A stretch of DNA of 64,000 nucleotides from Kitasatospora sp. GP82 (GCF_029892105.1 NZ_JARZAJ010000035.1:1-64000), one strand, 5' to 3'; positions 32,848 through 42,292 are shown, numbered from the stretch's first letter. Notes: a model not told the origin generated them from the sequence alone. Translations and numbers: made by a program.

Positions 32848-34575
32848 TCACTGCGGCGTGGTGGGTGCCCGCAGCTCCGGCTGGACGATCGCGGAGCACG
32901 GGGGGCTGATCGCCTGGCGGGGCTGACCGAGCGCCGGGCGGGGCTGGCTGATCGCGGGGCGGGGCTGCGGCACCGGCGGCGCCGCCACCAGCTCGACCGG
33001 CGGCGCCCCCGTGCGGTGCACCATCAGCCAGGCGGTGGCCTGGTCGGCGGGCAGCGCGGCGGAGACCAGCCAGCCCTGGACGGCGTCCACGCCGAGGCTG
33101 TGCAGCTGCTCCCAGGTCTCGTCGTCCTCGACGCCCTCGGCGACCACCGTCAGCCCGAGCGAGTGCGCCAGCTCGACCGAGCAGCGGACCACCGCCGCAT
33201 CGTGGTCGTCGGCGACCATCCGGGAGACGAAGGAACGGTCGATCTTCAGCTCACCGACCGGCAGGCTGCGCAGCCGCACCAGCGAGGAGTGCCCGGTGCC
33301 GAAGTCGTCCAGCGACATGCCGACGCCGAAGCGGCGCAGCTCTGCCAGGGTGTCGGCGGCGAGCCTGGAGTCGTCCAGCAGCAGCCGCTCGGTGATCTCC
33401 AGCTGGAGGGCGTGCGCGGGCACCTGGTGGCGGCCGAGGTGGTCCGCGACCCGTCCCGCGAAGCCGGGGTTGAGCACATCGCGCGGCGAGACGTTGACGG
33501 CGACCTGCACCTGGAGGCCCTGGGCCCGCCAGGCTGCGAGCTGGCCGACGGCCGCCTCCAGCACGTAGTCGGTGAGCCGGGGCATCAGGCCGCTGGACTC
33601 GGCCAGCCCGATGAACTCGTCCGGGGGAACCCGGCCCTGGCCCGGCCGCTCCCAGCGCACCAGCGCCTCCAGGCCGACCACCCGGCCGTCGAAGGCCACC
33701 TTCGGCTGGTAGTGCAGCAGGACCTCACCGGCCTCCAGGGCCCGGCGCAGATCGCCGAGCAGACCTATCCGGTACGGGGTGTCGATGTCCCTGGCCTCGT
33801 CGTACTGCTCGACGCCGCTGCGCCGGTGCTGGGCGTGGCCCATGGCGACGTCGGCGCGGCGCAGCAGGGCCTCGGCGTCCTGGGCGTGCTCGGGGTAGAC
33901 GCAGACCCCGGCGCTGGCCTCCAGGACCAGCAGCAGGCCGTCGAGCCGGATGGGCGCGGCGAGCTCGGCGATCAGCGCCTTGGCCACGCGCTCCAGGGTC
34001 TCGGGGCGGCCGACGCCGGGAAGCAGGACGGCGAACTCGTCCCCGCCGAGCCGGGCGACCACCGGGCGGCCGCCGTTCTGCATCGTCGGCGGCAGGCTGG
34101 AGAAGACGTCGTCCGGGTCCTCCCGTCCCGGGTGGTGGGTGCCGGTGCGCAGCGCGCGGTGCAGACGGCGGGCGATGTGCACGAGTAAGCGGTCGCCCGC
34201 GGTGTGTCCGAGTGCGTCGTTGAGCGATCGGAAACGGTCGAGGTCGAGCAGGATCAGCCCGACGCTGTACTCCTCCTCGCCATCGTGTTCGGCGATCGCC
34301 TCCTGCGCCGCCAGCAGCAGGGCATGGCGATTCGGCAGATCGGTGAGCGGATCGGTCAGTTGATCCCGGGCGCGGTCCCGCGCCATCCGCCAGGCGGCGA
34401 CCAGTACGGCCAGCGGCACCGCGAAGAGCGGCAACAGCTCGGGCTCGTACCGGTAGACCAGAACGGCCAGCGGTATGAGCGGCGCGGCGCCGGCCAGCAG
34501 CACGCCGAGCAGCAGGACCGCACCTGCCACCCCCTGCGGCGGGCGTGTGGGCGCACCGCCGGTCGTACGATCCAT
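32848..34575 (-). CDS. rmdB: GGDEF-EAL c-di-GMP enzyme with intact motifs (RmdB-like)
   Basis: The 575-residue protein has two closely spaced N-terminal TM helices (about residues 15-60), then GGDEF (RLGGDEFAVLLP near residue 177) and EAL domains (GLEALVRW near 302, LEITERLLLD, MSLDDFGTGHSSL, ELKIDRSFV, VAEGVED). All catalytic EAL residues expected of a phosphodiesterase are present. The C-terminal tail has Pro/Gln repeats (QPRPAISQPRPALGQPR). The ATG at 34575 is chosen because CGGAGGAC precedes it; the frame extends upstream without similarity. Synteny between gatC and ligA matches streptomycete RmdB, which together with RmdA degrades c-di-GMP in development; the symbol relies on recalled synteny. 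Confidence 0.85.
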   Translation of the reverse strand: MDRTTGGAPTRPPQGVAGAVLLLGVLLAGAAPLIPLAVLVYRYEPELLPLFAVPLAVLVAAWRMARDRARDQLTDPLTDLPNRHALLLAAQEAIAEHDGEEEYSVGLILLDLDRFRSLNDALGHTAGDRLLVHIARRLHRALRTGTHHPGREDPDDVFSSLPPTMQNGGRPVVARLGGDEFAVLLPGVGRPETLERVAKALIAELAAPIRLDGLLLVLEASAGVCVYPEHAQDAEALLRRADVAMGHAQHRRSGVEQYDEARDIDTPYRIGLLGDLRRALEAGEVLLHYQPKVAFDGRVVGLEALVRWERPGQGRVPPDEFIGLAESSGLMPRLTDYVLEAAVGQLAAWRAQGLQVQVAVNVSPRDVLNPGFAGRVADHLGRHQVPAHALQLEITERLLLDDSRLAADTLAELRRFGVGMSLDDFGTGHSSLVRLRSLPVGELKIDRSFVSRMVADDHDAAVVRCSVELAHSLGLTVVAEGVEDDETWEQLHSLGVDAVQGWLVSAALPADQATAWLMVHRTGAPPVELVAAPPVPQPRPAISQPRPALGQPRQAISPPCSAIVQPELRAPTTPQ

Positions 34576-34792
34576 ATGCCCTGTCCTCCGTCGGGCCCGC
34601 CCCGTCAGGCCGCCTTTCGGTGCGGCACCTGCTGGTGCCGGTGGGCGCCAGTGACGGGGCGTCCCCTGCGGAACCGGATTGCAAGCCCGGTGCCGCCAAC
34701 CCCTGCTGACACTCTGTTGCGCACCAGGGTATGCCGGTGTCCGCCGGGAGGGCGGACTTTCGGACATCCCTGAGCGCGCCACCCGCCACGGA

Positions 34793-34805
34793 TGCCGCTC
34801 AGTGA
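34793..34805 (-). promoter_or_regulatory. Weak BldD-box-like site in the rmdB upstream region
   Basis: The 34576-34927 gap holds the rmdB 5' region. The minus-strand sequence TCACTGAGCGGCA fits 9 of 11 fixed positions of the recalled BldD consensus. Apart from this, only GC-rich sequence with short inverted repeats is seen. Speculative. Confidence 0.2.
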
Positions 34806-34927
34806 CAGAATGCCCTCTTTCCAGCGCAGGAACCCGGGCGAGGTGGCATCAGGACGGTAACGTAGGTCGGCTCTCCGGCATTTCCTGACACCCGGTCAGA
34901 GCGCCCCGGGGAGGGTGGCTCCGGAGG

Positions 34928-37171
34928 TCACGGCTCCAGCCCGAGATGGGCGCGGGCGGCCTGGGGGCCCTGGTCGAGCAGGACGGCGAAGCCGGCGTCG
35001 TCCAGCACCGCAAGACCGAGCTGAACTGCCTTGTCGTACTTGGAACCGGGGTTGTCACCGACCACGACGAAATCCGTCTTCTTCGATACCGACCCTGTCA
35101 CCTTCGCACCACGCGAGGTCAGCGCCTCCTTGGCGCCGTCCCTGGTGTGATCGGTGAGCGTGCCCGTCACCACCACGGTGAGACCCTCCAGTGGACGGGG
35201 GCCCTCCTCCTCGGCGGCCTCCTCGGTGAACCGGACCCCGGCGGCCCGCCACTTCTCCAGGATCTCCCGGTGCCACTCCTCCTCGTACCACTCCTTGATG
35301 GAGCGGGCGATGATCGGGCCGACGCCCTCGGTGGCGGCCAGCTCCTCCTCGGAGGCGGCGAAGATCCGGTCCATGTCGCGGAACTCACGGGCCAGCGCCT
35401 GGGCGGCGACCGGGCCGACATGGCGGATCGACAGGCCGTTGACGTACCGCCAGAGCGGGCGCTCCTTGGCCTTTTCGAGGTTCTCCAGCAGGATGCCGGC
35501 CGTCTTCTTGGGCTCGCCCTTGAGATTGGCGAAGAAGGTCACCACCTTCTCCTTGCCCGTCCGGTCGTCCAACTTGGGCATACCGGACTTCTGGTCACGC
35601 ACCTTCACCTTGATCGGGAGCAGCTGCTCCAGAGTCAGGCCGAAGATGTCCCCCTCGTTCTTGACGGGCGGCTCCTCGGGTTCCAGCGGCTGGGTGAGCG
35701 CGGTGGCCGCGACGTAGCCCAGGCCCTCGATGTCCAGCGACTCGCGCCCGCCGAGGTAGGCGATGCGCTCACGCACCTGGGCCGGGCAGTACCGCGCGTT
35801 GGGGCAGCGCAGGTCGATGTCGCCCTCGGACATCGGACGCAGCTCGGTACCGCACTCGTGGCACTCCCTGGGCATCACGAACTCGCGCTCGGAGCCGTCC
35901 CGCAAGTCCTCGACCGGGCCGAGGATCTCGGGGATGACGTCGCCCGCCTTGCGCAGCACCACGGTGTCGCCGAGCAGCACACCCTTGGCCTTGACCACCT
36001 GCTGGTTGTGCAGGGTCGCGTACTGGACCATCGACCCCGCCACCTTCACCGGCTCGGCCAGCACCGCGAACGGGGTGGCCCGGCCGGTGCGGCCGATGCC
36101 GACCTGGATGCTCGCGAGCTTGCCGGTCACCTCCTCCGGCGGGTACTTCCAGGCGATCGCCCAGCGCGGCGACTTGGAGGTGGCGCCGAGCCGGCCCTGC
36201 AGGGCGATCTCGTCCACCTTGACCACCACGCCGTCGATCTCGTGCTCGACCGAATGGCGTTGCTCGCCGTACTGCTTGATGAACGCGCGCACCTCGTCCA
36301 GGGTGGCGACCACGCGGTTGTGCCGGGCGGTCGGCAGGCCCCAGTCGTGCAGCAACCCGTAGGCGTGCGACTGGCAGTCGATGTCGAAGCCGACCCGGGC
36401 GCCGATGCCGTGCACCACCATGTGCAGCGGACGGGAGGCGGTGACCAGCGGGTCCTTCTGGCGCAGCGAACCGGCGGCGGCGTTACGGGGGTTGGCGAAC
36501 AGCTTCAGCAGGGCCTGCGGGCGCTTGCCCTCCTTCTCCCGCCGCTCGTTCTCCGACCTGCGGCGCTCGTTCTCCGCGGCGAGCGAGGCGTTGAGCTCCT
36601 CGAACTTGTCGGTCGGGAGGTAGACCTCGCCGCGGATCTCCACCAGCTCGGGGATGTTGTCGCCCTTGAGCTGGTGCGGGATCTCCTTGATGGTGCGGAC
36701 GTTGGCCGTGATGTCCTCGCCGACCCGGCCGTCACCGCGGGTGGCGGCCTGCACCAGACGGCCGTTCTCATAGGTGAGGTTGACCGCCAGGCCGTCCACC
36801 TTGAGTTCGCACAGGTAGTGGTAGGTCAGGCCGTCGAGTTCACGGGCGACGCGCTCGGCCCAGGCGGCGAGCTCCTCGTCGTCCATCGCGTTGTCCAGGC
36901 TGAGCAGCCGCTCGCGGTGCCGGACCTCGGCGAAGAGCGTGGTGGGGGCACCACCGACCTTCTGCGTCGGCGAGTCGGGCGTGACCAGCACCGGGTGCTC
37001 GGCCTCGATCGCCTCCAACTCGCGCATCAGCCGGTCGAACTCGGCGTCGCTGACCACCGGAGCGTCGAGGACGTAGTACTTGAACCGGTGCTCCTCGATC
37101 TCGGCCGCCAGCTCGACGTGCCGCTCCCGCACCTCCACCGGCACCTGCTCCCAGCCCTCGACAGCCACCAC
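34928..37171 (-). CDS. ligA: NAD-dependent DNA ligase
   Basis: This 747-residue enzyme seals nicks in replication and repair. Domains in order are Ia (YYVLDAPVVSDAEFDRLM), the adenylation domain with active-site lysine in CELKVDGLAVNLTYENG, an OB fold, a Cys4 zinc finger (CHECGTEL and CPNARYCPAQ), HhH repeats (GRESLDIEGLGYV) and a C-terminal BRCT domain (LTVVVTGTL, FVVVGDNPGSKYDKA). The GTG at 37171 has AGGAGG six bases upstream. It lies 29 nt after the MetE-like gene. Confidence 0.97.
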   Translation of the reverse strand: MVAVEGWEQVPVEVRERHVELAAEIEEHRFKYYVLDAPVVSDAEFDRLMRELEAIEAEHPVLVTPDSPTQKVGGAPTTLFAEVRHRERLLSLDNAMDDEELAAWAERVARELDGLTYHYLCELKVDGLAVNLTYENGRLVQAATRGDGRVGEDITANVRTIKEIPHQLKGDNIPELVEIRGEVYLPTDKFEELNASLAAENERRRSENERREKEGKRPQALLKLFANPRNAAAGSLRQKDPLVTASRPLHMVVHGIGARVGFDIDCQSHAYGLLHDWGLPTARHNRVVATLDEVRAFIKQYGEQRHSVEHEIDGVVVKVDEIALQGRLGATSKSPRWAIAWKYPPEEVTGKLASIQVGIGRTGRATPFAVLAEPVKVAGSMVQYATLHNQQVVKAKGVLLGDTVVLRKAGDVIPEILGPVEDLRDGSEREFVMPRECHECGTELRPMSEGDIDLRCPNARYCPAQVRERIAYLGGRESLDIEGLGYVAATALTQPLEPEEPPVKNEGDIFGLTLEQLLPIKVKVRDQKSGMPKLDDRTGKEKVVTFFANLKGEPKKTAGILLENLEKAKERPLWRYVNGLSIRHVGPVAAQALAREFRDMDRIFAASEEELAATEGVGPIIARSIKEWYEEEWHREILEKWRAAGVRFTEEAAEEEGPRPLEGLTVVVTGTLTDHTRDGAKEALTSRGAKVTGSVSKKTDFVVVGDNPGSKYDKAVQLGLAVLDDAGFAVLLDQGPQAARAHLGLEP

Positions 37172-37200
37172 GCCGCCCTCCTACCGTCTCACTGACCGTC

Positions 37201-38211
37201 TCACTCCGGGTTGTCCACCAGGCTCTGCGCCGCCTTCACACTCAGTGACAGAGCCCTGCGCGCGTACGCGGGTGAAGCCCCCGCCAACCCGCAGGTCGGT
37301 GTCACCAGCACCCGGCGGCCCAGCAGCTCCGGGGCGAACCCGAGCCTGCGCCACAACCTCCTGACACCCTGGACACTACCGGCCGGGTCCGACAATCCAC
37401 TGTCGGCGGAGGGCACCACACCGGCCAGGATCATCGTGCCCGCCTCGACCGCCTCGCCCAGGTCCTCGTCCTCACGCTCCGTCAGCAGCGAGAAGTCCAG
37501 CGAGACTCCGGCCGCCCCCGCCCGGCGCAGCAGCGGGAGCGGCACCCGCGGGGCGCAGCAGTGCACCACCACAGGCGCGTCCAGGCCTCGCAGGACATTG
37601 CGCAGCACCTCCTCGGCGACCTGCCGGTCCACCGCGCGCAGCCGCTGGAAGCCACTGGCGGTCTTCACCTCCCCGGCCAGTACGGCGGGCAGCGAGGGCT
37701 CGTCGAGCTGGAGGACGAGCTGCGCACCCGGGACCCGCCCCCGCACCTCGGCCAGGTGGCGGCGCAGGCCCTCGGTGAGGGACTCGGCGATGTCCCGGCA
37801 GGCGCCGGGGTCGGAGAGCGCCTTCTCGCCGTGCCTCAACTCCACGGCGGCGGCCAGCGTCCACGGCCCGACCGCCTGCAGCTTGAGCGCGCCCCGGTAG
37901 CCCTGGGTGAACTCCTCCAGGGCGTCCAGGTCCTCGCCGAGCCAGGAGTGCGCGCGCCGGGTGTCCCGTCCCGGGCGGTCGGCGAACCGCCAACCGCTCG
38001 GCTCCACCTGCGCGAAGAGCTCGACCAGCAGTCCGGCTCCGCGGCCGATCATGTCGGCGCCGGGTCCGCGCGCGGGCAGCTCCGGCAGGTACGGCAGCTG
38101 CTCCAGTGCACCGACGGCGGTCTTGGCAGCCTCGCGGGCATCGGTACCTGGCATCGAGCCGACGCCCGTCGCAGCGCCGGTCAGCTCGGGAAAGGGGTGT
38201 TCGCTACTCAC
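37201..38211 (-). CDS. MetE C-terminal-like (cobalamin-independent methionine synthase family) protein
   Basis: A 336-residue TIM-barrel protein related to the catalytic half of MetE/UROD proteins. It starts VSSEHPFPELTGAATGVGSMPG, and putative zinc ligands are seen in VVVHCCAP and TPTCGLAG. It lacks the N-terminal half of true MetE, so it may be a stand-alone methyltransferase of unknown substrate; annotation as methionine synthase is by family only. The GTG at 38211 is the chosen start; its ribosome site is weak. It lies directly upstream of ligA on the same strand. Confidence 0.8.
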   Translation of the reverse strand: MSSEHPFPELTGAATGVGSMPGTDAREAAKTAVGALEQLPYLPELPARGPGADMIGRGAGLLVELFAQVEPSGWRFADRPGRDTRRAHSWLGEDLDALEEFTQGYRGALKLQAVGPWTLAAAVELRHGEKALSDPGACRDIAESLTEGLRRHLAEVRGRVPGAQLVLQLDEPSLPAVLAGEVKTASGFQRLRAVDRQVAEEVLRNVLRGLDAPVVVHCCAPRVPLPLLRRAGAAGVSLDFSLLTEREDEDLGEAVEAGTMILAGVVPSADSGLSDPAGSVQGVRRLWRRLGFAPELLGRRVLVTPTCGLAGASPAYARRALSLSVKAAQSLVDNPE

Positions 38212-38263
38212 GGGGTCGAGCCTAGCCCCCGGGCCTCCCCCCGCCTTTCCCCCTCCAGGGCAC

Positions 38264-38359
38264 GCGCGAGCCCGGGGCAGTCGGGCAACCACCCCAGGAG
38301 CGCGCAAGCCCGGGGCAATCGGGCAACCACTCAGGGGCGCGGGGAACTGGAGTGGTTGC
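38264..38359. repeat. Two 38-bp direct repeats followed by a hairpin
   Basis: Units at 38264-38298 and 38302-38335 share CCCGGGGCARTCGGGCAACC with 38-bp spacing. The last GCAACCACTC (38323-38332) pairs with GAGTGGTTGC (38350-38359). The same unit recurs at 40932-41027. It lies between the SDR gene and the MetE-like gene. Confidence 0.7.
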
Positions 38360-38385
38360 ACGGTGTGCCACGGGGCTTTGGGGGC

Positions 38386-39075
38386 TCAGTGGCCCGGGCG
38401 GACGGTGATTTCGGTGATTTCGGCGTCGCGGGGGAGGTCGATGGCCGTCAGTACGGCGGTTGCCACCGACCCGGGGGCGATGAAGCGGTCGGCGTCGTAG
38501 TCCTTGCCCTCCTGCTGGTGCACCCGGACCTGCATCGGGGTCGCGGTCCGGCCCGGGTAGACGGAGGTGACGCGGACTCCGTGGCCGTGCTCCTCCTCCC
38601 GCAGTGCGTCGGCCAGCGCGCGCAGGCCGTGCTTGCTGGCCGCGTACCCGCCCCAGGTCGCGTTCGCACGGAGCCCGGCACCGGAGTTGACGAAGACCAC
38701 ATGGCCCTTGACCAGCCGGAGCGAGGGCAGCAGCAGCCGGGTCAGCTCGGCGGGGGCGACCAGGTTGACGTTCAGCTGCTCCTGCCAGGCCTTGACCGGG
38801 AGTTCACCGATCTCACCGAGCTGGACCACGCCGGCGATGTGCAGCAGCGAGTCCAGCTCGACCGGCAGCTGCTGGTGGCCGAACGCCCAGGACAGCTTGG
38901 CCGGTTCGGCCAGGTCGCCGACCAGCGTACGGACGCCGGGGAAGCGCTCGCGCAGTTCGGCGGCGCGGCGGGCGTCGCGGGCCAGCAGCCAGAGCTGCTC
39001 GCCGCGCTCGGCCAGCCGCTCGGCGACGACCGCGCCGATCCCGGATCCGGCACCGGTGATCAGATGTGCACCCAT
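38386..39075 (-). CDS. Short-chain dehydrogenase/reductase
   Basis: A 229-residue classical SDR with the cofactor loop TGAGSGIG near the N-terminus, Ser in FVNSGAG and the YxxxK catalytic pair in YAASKHG. An Arg-containing segment after the second strand (LLARDARRAAEL) suggests NADPH preference. The substrate is not predictable. It lies between the LOG-family gene and the repeats at 38.3 kb, all on the minus strand. Confidence 0.88.
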   Translation of the reverse strand: MGAHLITGAGSGIGAVVAERLAERGEQLWLLARDARRAAELRERFPGVRTLVGDLAEPAKLSWAFGHQQLPVELDSLLHIAGVVQLGEIGELPVKAWQEQLNVNLVAPAELTRLLLPSLRLVKGHVVFVNSGAGLRANATWGGYAASKHGLRALADALREEEHGHGVRVTSVYPGRTATPMQVRVHQQEGKDYDADRFIAPGSVATAVLTAIDLPRDAEITEITVRPGH

Positions 39076-39132
39076 GCGGGGCTCCTTCGGACTTCCCGGC
39101 CCGGACTCGGCGGGGGCGGGGTGGGCTTGGGT

Positions 39133-39657
39133 TCAGGATTCGAGGTGGGCCAGTGCCTCGGCCGGGTCTGCGGCGAAGGTGATCAGCTCGGCGAGCGGGC
39201 GGGGCAGGAAGCCCTCGGTGTCCATTCGCTCCAGCTGGGTGCGCAGCCCCTCGTAGAAGCCCGTCGGATCGAGCACCACGACCGGCTTGTCGTGCAGGCC
39301 GTGCTTCTTCAGCTCCAGCACCTCGGTCACCTCGTCCAGCGTCCCGAGCCCGCCGACCAGGACCACCACGGCGTCCGCGCGCTCCAGCAACTCCGCCTTG
39401 CGCTGGGCGAGGTCACGTGTCATCACCAGCTCGTCCGCGCCCTCGTAGGTCTTGTGCGCGAGCAGTTCGACCGATATCCCCACAAGCCGGCCACCGGCCT
39501 CCTTGACGCCGTCGGCGAGCAGCCCCATCAGCCCTGCGTGCGAGCCGCCCCACACCAGGGTGTGGCCGTGCTCGCCGAGCAGCCGGGCGAACTCGGCGGC
39601 GGGGACGGTGTAGCGCTCGTCGAGGGAATAGGCGGAACAGAAGACAGTGATGTTCAT
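39133..39657 (-). CDS. LOG-family protein (TIGR00730; cytokinin-type nucleoside 5'-monophosphate phosphoribohydrolase)
   Basis: The 174-residue Rossmann-fold protein shows VWGGSHAGLMGLLADGV, the RK pair in LAQRKAELLERADA, and VGGLGTLDEVTE. In LOG enzymes the last motif is normally PGGxGTxxE; here the Pro is Val, while Gly, Thr and Glu remain. The family releases cytokinin bases from their monophosphates or hydrolyses related nucleotides; the physiological substrate in actinobacteria is uncertain. The ATG at 39657 gives MNITVFCSAY, the normal family start. Confidence 0.85.
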   Translation of the reverse strand: MNITVFCSAYSLDERYTVPAAEFARLLGEHGHTLVWGGSHAGLMGLLADGVKEAGGRLVGISVELLAHKTYEGADELVMTRDLAQRKAELLERADAVVVLVGGLGTLDEVTEVLELKKHGLHDKPVVVLDPTGFYEGLRTQLERMDTEGFLPRPLAELITFAADPAEALAHLES

Positions 39658-39702
39658 AGTGGGTCCAGGTCTATCATCCGGAGCCACTCCCGGGCTCACC
39701 GA

Positions 39703-40857
39703 TTACGCGCTGACCGGGCGCCGGTCGGTGCCGGCGATGGTGGCGGAGCCGACCACCCGGGTGCCGTCGTAGAGCACCACGGCCTGGCCGGGCGCGATGC
39801 CCCGGGCCGGGGCGGACAGGCGGACGTACAGTTCCCCGTCGGTCAGCGAAGCCGTCACCGGGACCTCCTCGCCGTGGGCACGCAGCTGCGCGGTGTAGGC
39901 GCCCTCGCCGGCCGGCTCCGCCCCGCACCAGCGCGGCCTGATCGCGGTGAGCGCCAGCACGTCCAGGCCCTCCGCCGGGCCGACCGTGACGGTGTTGTTC
40001 ACCGGCGAGATGTCCAGCACATAGCGCGGCTTGCCGTCGGCGGCGGGGCGGCCGATCCGCAGGCCCTTGCGCTGGCCGATGGTGAAGCCGTACGCCCCGT
40101 CGTGCTCGCCGAGCTTGGTGCCGTCGGCGTCGAGGATGTCGCCCTTCGCGGTGCCGAGGTGCTTGGCCAGGAAGCCCTGGGTGTCGCCGTCGGCGATGAA
40201 GCAGATGTCGTGGCTGTCCGGCTTCTTGGCGACGGCGAGTCCGCGCCGCTCGGCCTCCTCGCGGATCACGTCCTTGGTCGTGTCACCGAGCGGGAAGAGC
40301 GAGTGGGCGAGCTGGTCGGCGTCGAGCACGCCGAGGACGTAGGACTGGTCCTTGGCCATGTCCACCGCACGGTGCAACTCCCGCTCACCGGAAGGGAGGT
40401 CGACGATCCGGGCGTAGTGGCCGGTGCACACCGCGTCGAAGCCGAGGGCGATCGCCTTGTCCAGCAGTGCGGCGAACTTGATCTTCTCGTTGCAGCGCAG
40501 GCAGGGGTTCGGCGTACGGCCGGCCGCGTACTCGGCGACGAAGTCGTCGATCACGTCCTCGCGGAAGCGCTCGGCCAGGTCCCAGACGTAGAACGGGATG
40601 CCGATCACATCGGCGGCCCGGCGGGCGTCCCGGGAGTCCTCGATGGTGCAGCAGCCCCGGGCACCGGTCCGGAAGGACTGCGGGTTGGAGGAGAGCGCCA
40701 GGTGCACCCCGGTCACCTCGTGCCCGGCCTCGGCGGCACGGGCGGCGGCAACGGCGGAGTCCACCCCGCCGGACATCGCGGCCAGCACGCGCAACCGGCG
40801 GCCGCCCTCGGGCGTGGTCGGGGCAGGACCGGTCGGGGCACCAGGGAAATCAGTCAT
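39703..40857 (-). CDS. mnmA: tRNA-specific 2-thiouridylase
   Basis: This 384-residue enzyme makes s2U34 in tRNA for Lys, Glu and Gln using persulfide sulfur. The PP-loop MSGGVDSAVAA is near residue 30, the first catalytic cysteine is in TPNPCLRCNEKIKF and the second in DSHDICFIADG. A C-terminal barrel domain follows. It lies downstream of a cysteine desulfurase gene, its likely sulfur donor. Confidence 0.96.
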   Translation of the reverse strand: MTDFPGAPTGPAPTTPEGGRRLRVLAAMSGGVDSAVAAARAAEAGHEVTGVHLALSSNPQSFRTGARGCCTIEDSRDARRAADVIGIPFYVWDLAERFREDVIDDFVAEYAAGRTPNPCLRCNEKIKFAALLDKAIALGFDAVCTGHYARIVDLPSGERELHRAVDMAKDQSYVLGVLDADQLAHSLFPLGDTTKDVIREEAERRGLAVAKKPDSHDICFIADGDTQGFLAKHLGTAKGDILDADGTKLGEHDGAYGFTIGQRKGLRIGRPAADGKPRYVLDISPVNNTVTVGPAEGLDVLALTAIRPRWCGAEPAGEGAYTAQLRAHGEEVPVTASLTDGELYVRLSAPARGIAPGQAVVLYDGTRVVGSATIAGTDRRPVSA

Positions 40858-40931
40858 GATGCCGTCCAGCCTACGTGCTCCACGATCGCCCCGTGGGCCG
40901 GATCAGCCCCCAACGAGCGATCCCCTCCAGA

Positions 40932-41027
40932 CCGGGGCAATCGGGCAACCACTCACTGGGCCCGCGAGCCCGGGGCAATCGGCCAACCACCCCAGGCGGG
41001 CGCGAGGCCAAGGCAACCACTCAGGGG
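40932..41027. repeat. Second cluster of the 38-bp direct repeat
   Basis: Copies at 40932-40955, 40963-40996 and a truncated one at 41000-41027 share the CCGGGGCAATCGG core and the CAACCAC end with the units at 38.3 kb. They fill the gap between mnmA and the desulfurase gene. Confidence 0.65.
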
Positions 41028-41037
41028 CGCAGGGGCT

Positions 41038-42222
41038 TCAGCGGCGGGCCGCGGCCGCCAGGCCCGCGTTGCGGGCGCGCCGGACGACGGGCTCGATCGC
41101 GGCGGTCAGCGCCGCGATGTCGGCGCGGGTCGAGGTGTGGCCGAGGGAGAAGCGCAGGGATGCGCGGGCCAGCAGCGGGTCGGCGCCCATCGCGAGCAGG
41201 ACGTGGCTGGGCTGCGGGACCCCGGCCGAGCAGGCCGAGCCGGTCGAGCACTCGATGCCCTGGGCGTCCAGCAGCATCAGCAGCGCGTCGCCCTCGCAGC
41301 CGGGGAAGGAGAAGTGCGCATTCGCGGGCAGCCGTCCCCCCGGTGCCGGGTCACCGTTGAGCACCGCGTCGGGTACGGCCGCGAGCACCCCGGCGATCAG
41401 CTCGTCCCGCAGGCCGGCGACGAATCCCGCGTGCTCGGCCCGGCGCTCGACCGCGATGGCCGTGGCGGCGGCGAACCCGGCGGCGGCCGGGACGTCCAGC
41501 GTGCCGGAGCGGACGTCACGCTCCTGTCCGCCACCGTGCAGCAGCGGTACGGGTGTTGCGCTGCGTGCCAGCAGCAGTGCCCCGACCCCGTACGGGCCGC
41601 CGACCTTGTGCCCGGTGACGGTCAGCGCGTCCAGGCCCGACTCGGCGAAGGAGACCGGGACCTGGCCCAGCGCCTGCACCGCGTCGGCGTGCATCGGGAT
41701 GCCGAACTCGCGCGCGATGGCGGAGAGTTCGGTGATCGGCTGGATGGTGCCGACCTCGTTGTTGGCCCACATCACGGTGATCAGGGCCACCGAGGACGGG
41801 TCGCGTTCGACCGCCGCGCGCAGCGCCTCGGGGTGCACCCGGCCGCAGGTGTCCACCGGCAGGTACTCGACGAGGGCCCCCTCGTGCTCGGAGAGCCAGT
41901 GCACCGCGTCCAGCACCGCATGGTGCTCGACCGGGCTGCACAGCACCCGCCGCCGCGCCGGATCGGCGTCCCGCCGGGCCCAGTACAGGCCCTTGACGGC
42001 GAGGTTGTCCGATTCGGTGCCGCCGCCGGTGAGCACGATCTCGCTCGGCCGCGCCCCCAGGGACTGCGCCAGCGACTCCCGGGACTCCTCCACCACCCTC
42101 CGGGCCCGGCGCCCGGCCGCGTGCAGCGAGGATGCATTGCCGACGACCCCGAGGTGCGCGCTCATGGCGGCGACAGCCTCGGGCAGCATCGGGGTGGTGG
42201 CCGCGTGGTCGAGATATGGCAT
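41038..42222 (-). CDS. Cysteine desulfurase (NifS/IscS class)
   Basis: A 394-residue fold-type I PLP enzyme that moves sulfur from cysteine to a persulfide for MnmA and other acceptors. It shows YLDHAATTPMLPEAVAAM, LTGGGTESDNLAVKG, the PLP lysine in TVTGHKVGGPYGVG and the active-site cysteine loop IECSTGSACSAG. A short Ala/Arg-rich tail follows. The ATG at 42222 is the family start. Pairing with mnmA supports a role in tRNA thiolation. Confidence 0.94.
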   Translation of the reverse strand: MPYLDHAATTPMLPEAVAAMSAHLGVVGNASSLHAAGRRARRVVEESRESLAQSLGARPSEIVLTGGGTESDNLAVKGLYWARRDADPARRRVLCSPVEHHAVLDAVHWLSEHEGALVEYLPVDTCGRVHPEALRAAVERDPSSVALITVMWANNEVGTIQPITELSAIAREFGIPMHADAVQALGQVPVSFAESGLDALTVTGHKVGGPYGVGALLLARSATPVPLLHGGGQERDVRSGTLDVPAAAGFAAATAIAVERRAEHAGFVAGLRDELIAGVLAAVPDAVLNGDPAPGGRLPANAHFSFPGCEGDALLMLLDAQGIECSTGSACSAGVPQPSHVLLAMGADPLLARASLRFSLGHTSTRADIAALTAAIEPVVRRARNAGLAAAARR

Positions 42223-42292
42223 AGCGGAACAAGTGTAGGGGCCATGGCGGCAGCCCCACCCCGACCCCGGCCGGCGGATCACGATTTGGCCA

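Noticed and set aside
34660..34720. tRNA-like stretch with GGTTCCGCAGGGG near rmdB
   Set aside because: No cloverleaf can be formed; D- and anticodon arms are absent.
37201..38211. Full-length methionine synthase MetE
   Set aside because: Only the C-terminal-like half is present, about 336 residues versus about 750 in MetE.
38264..41027. CRISPR array
   Set aside because: Repeats are few and diverged, spacers are themselves similar, and no cas genes are present.
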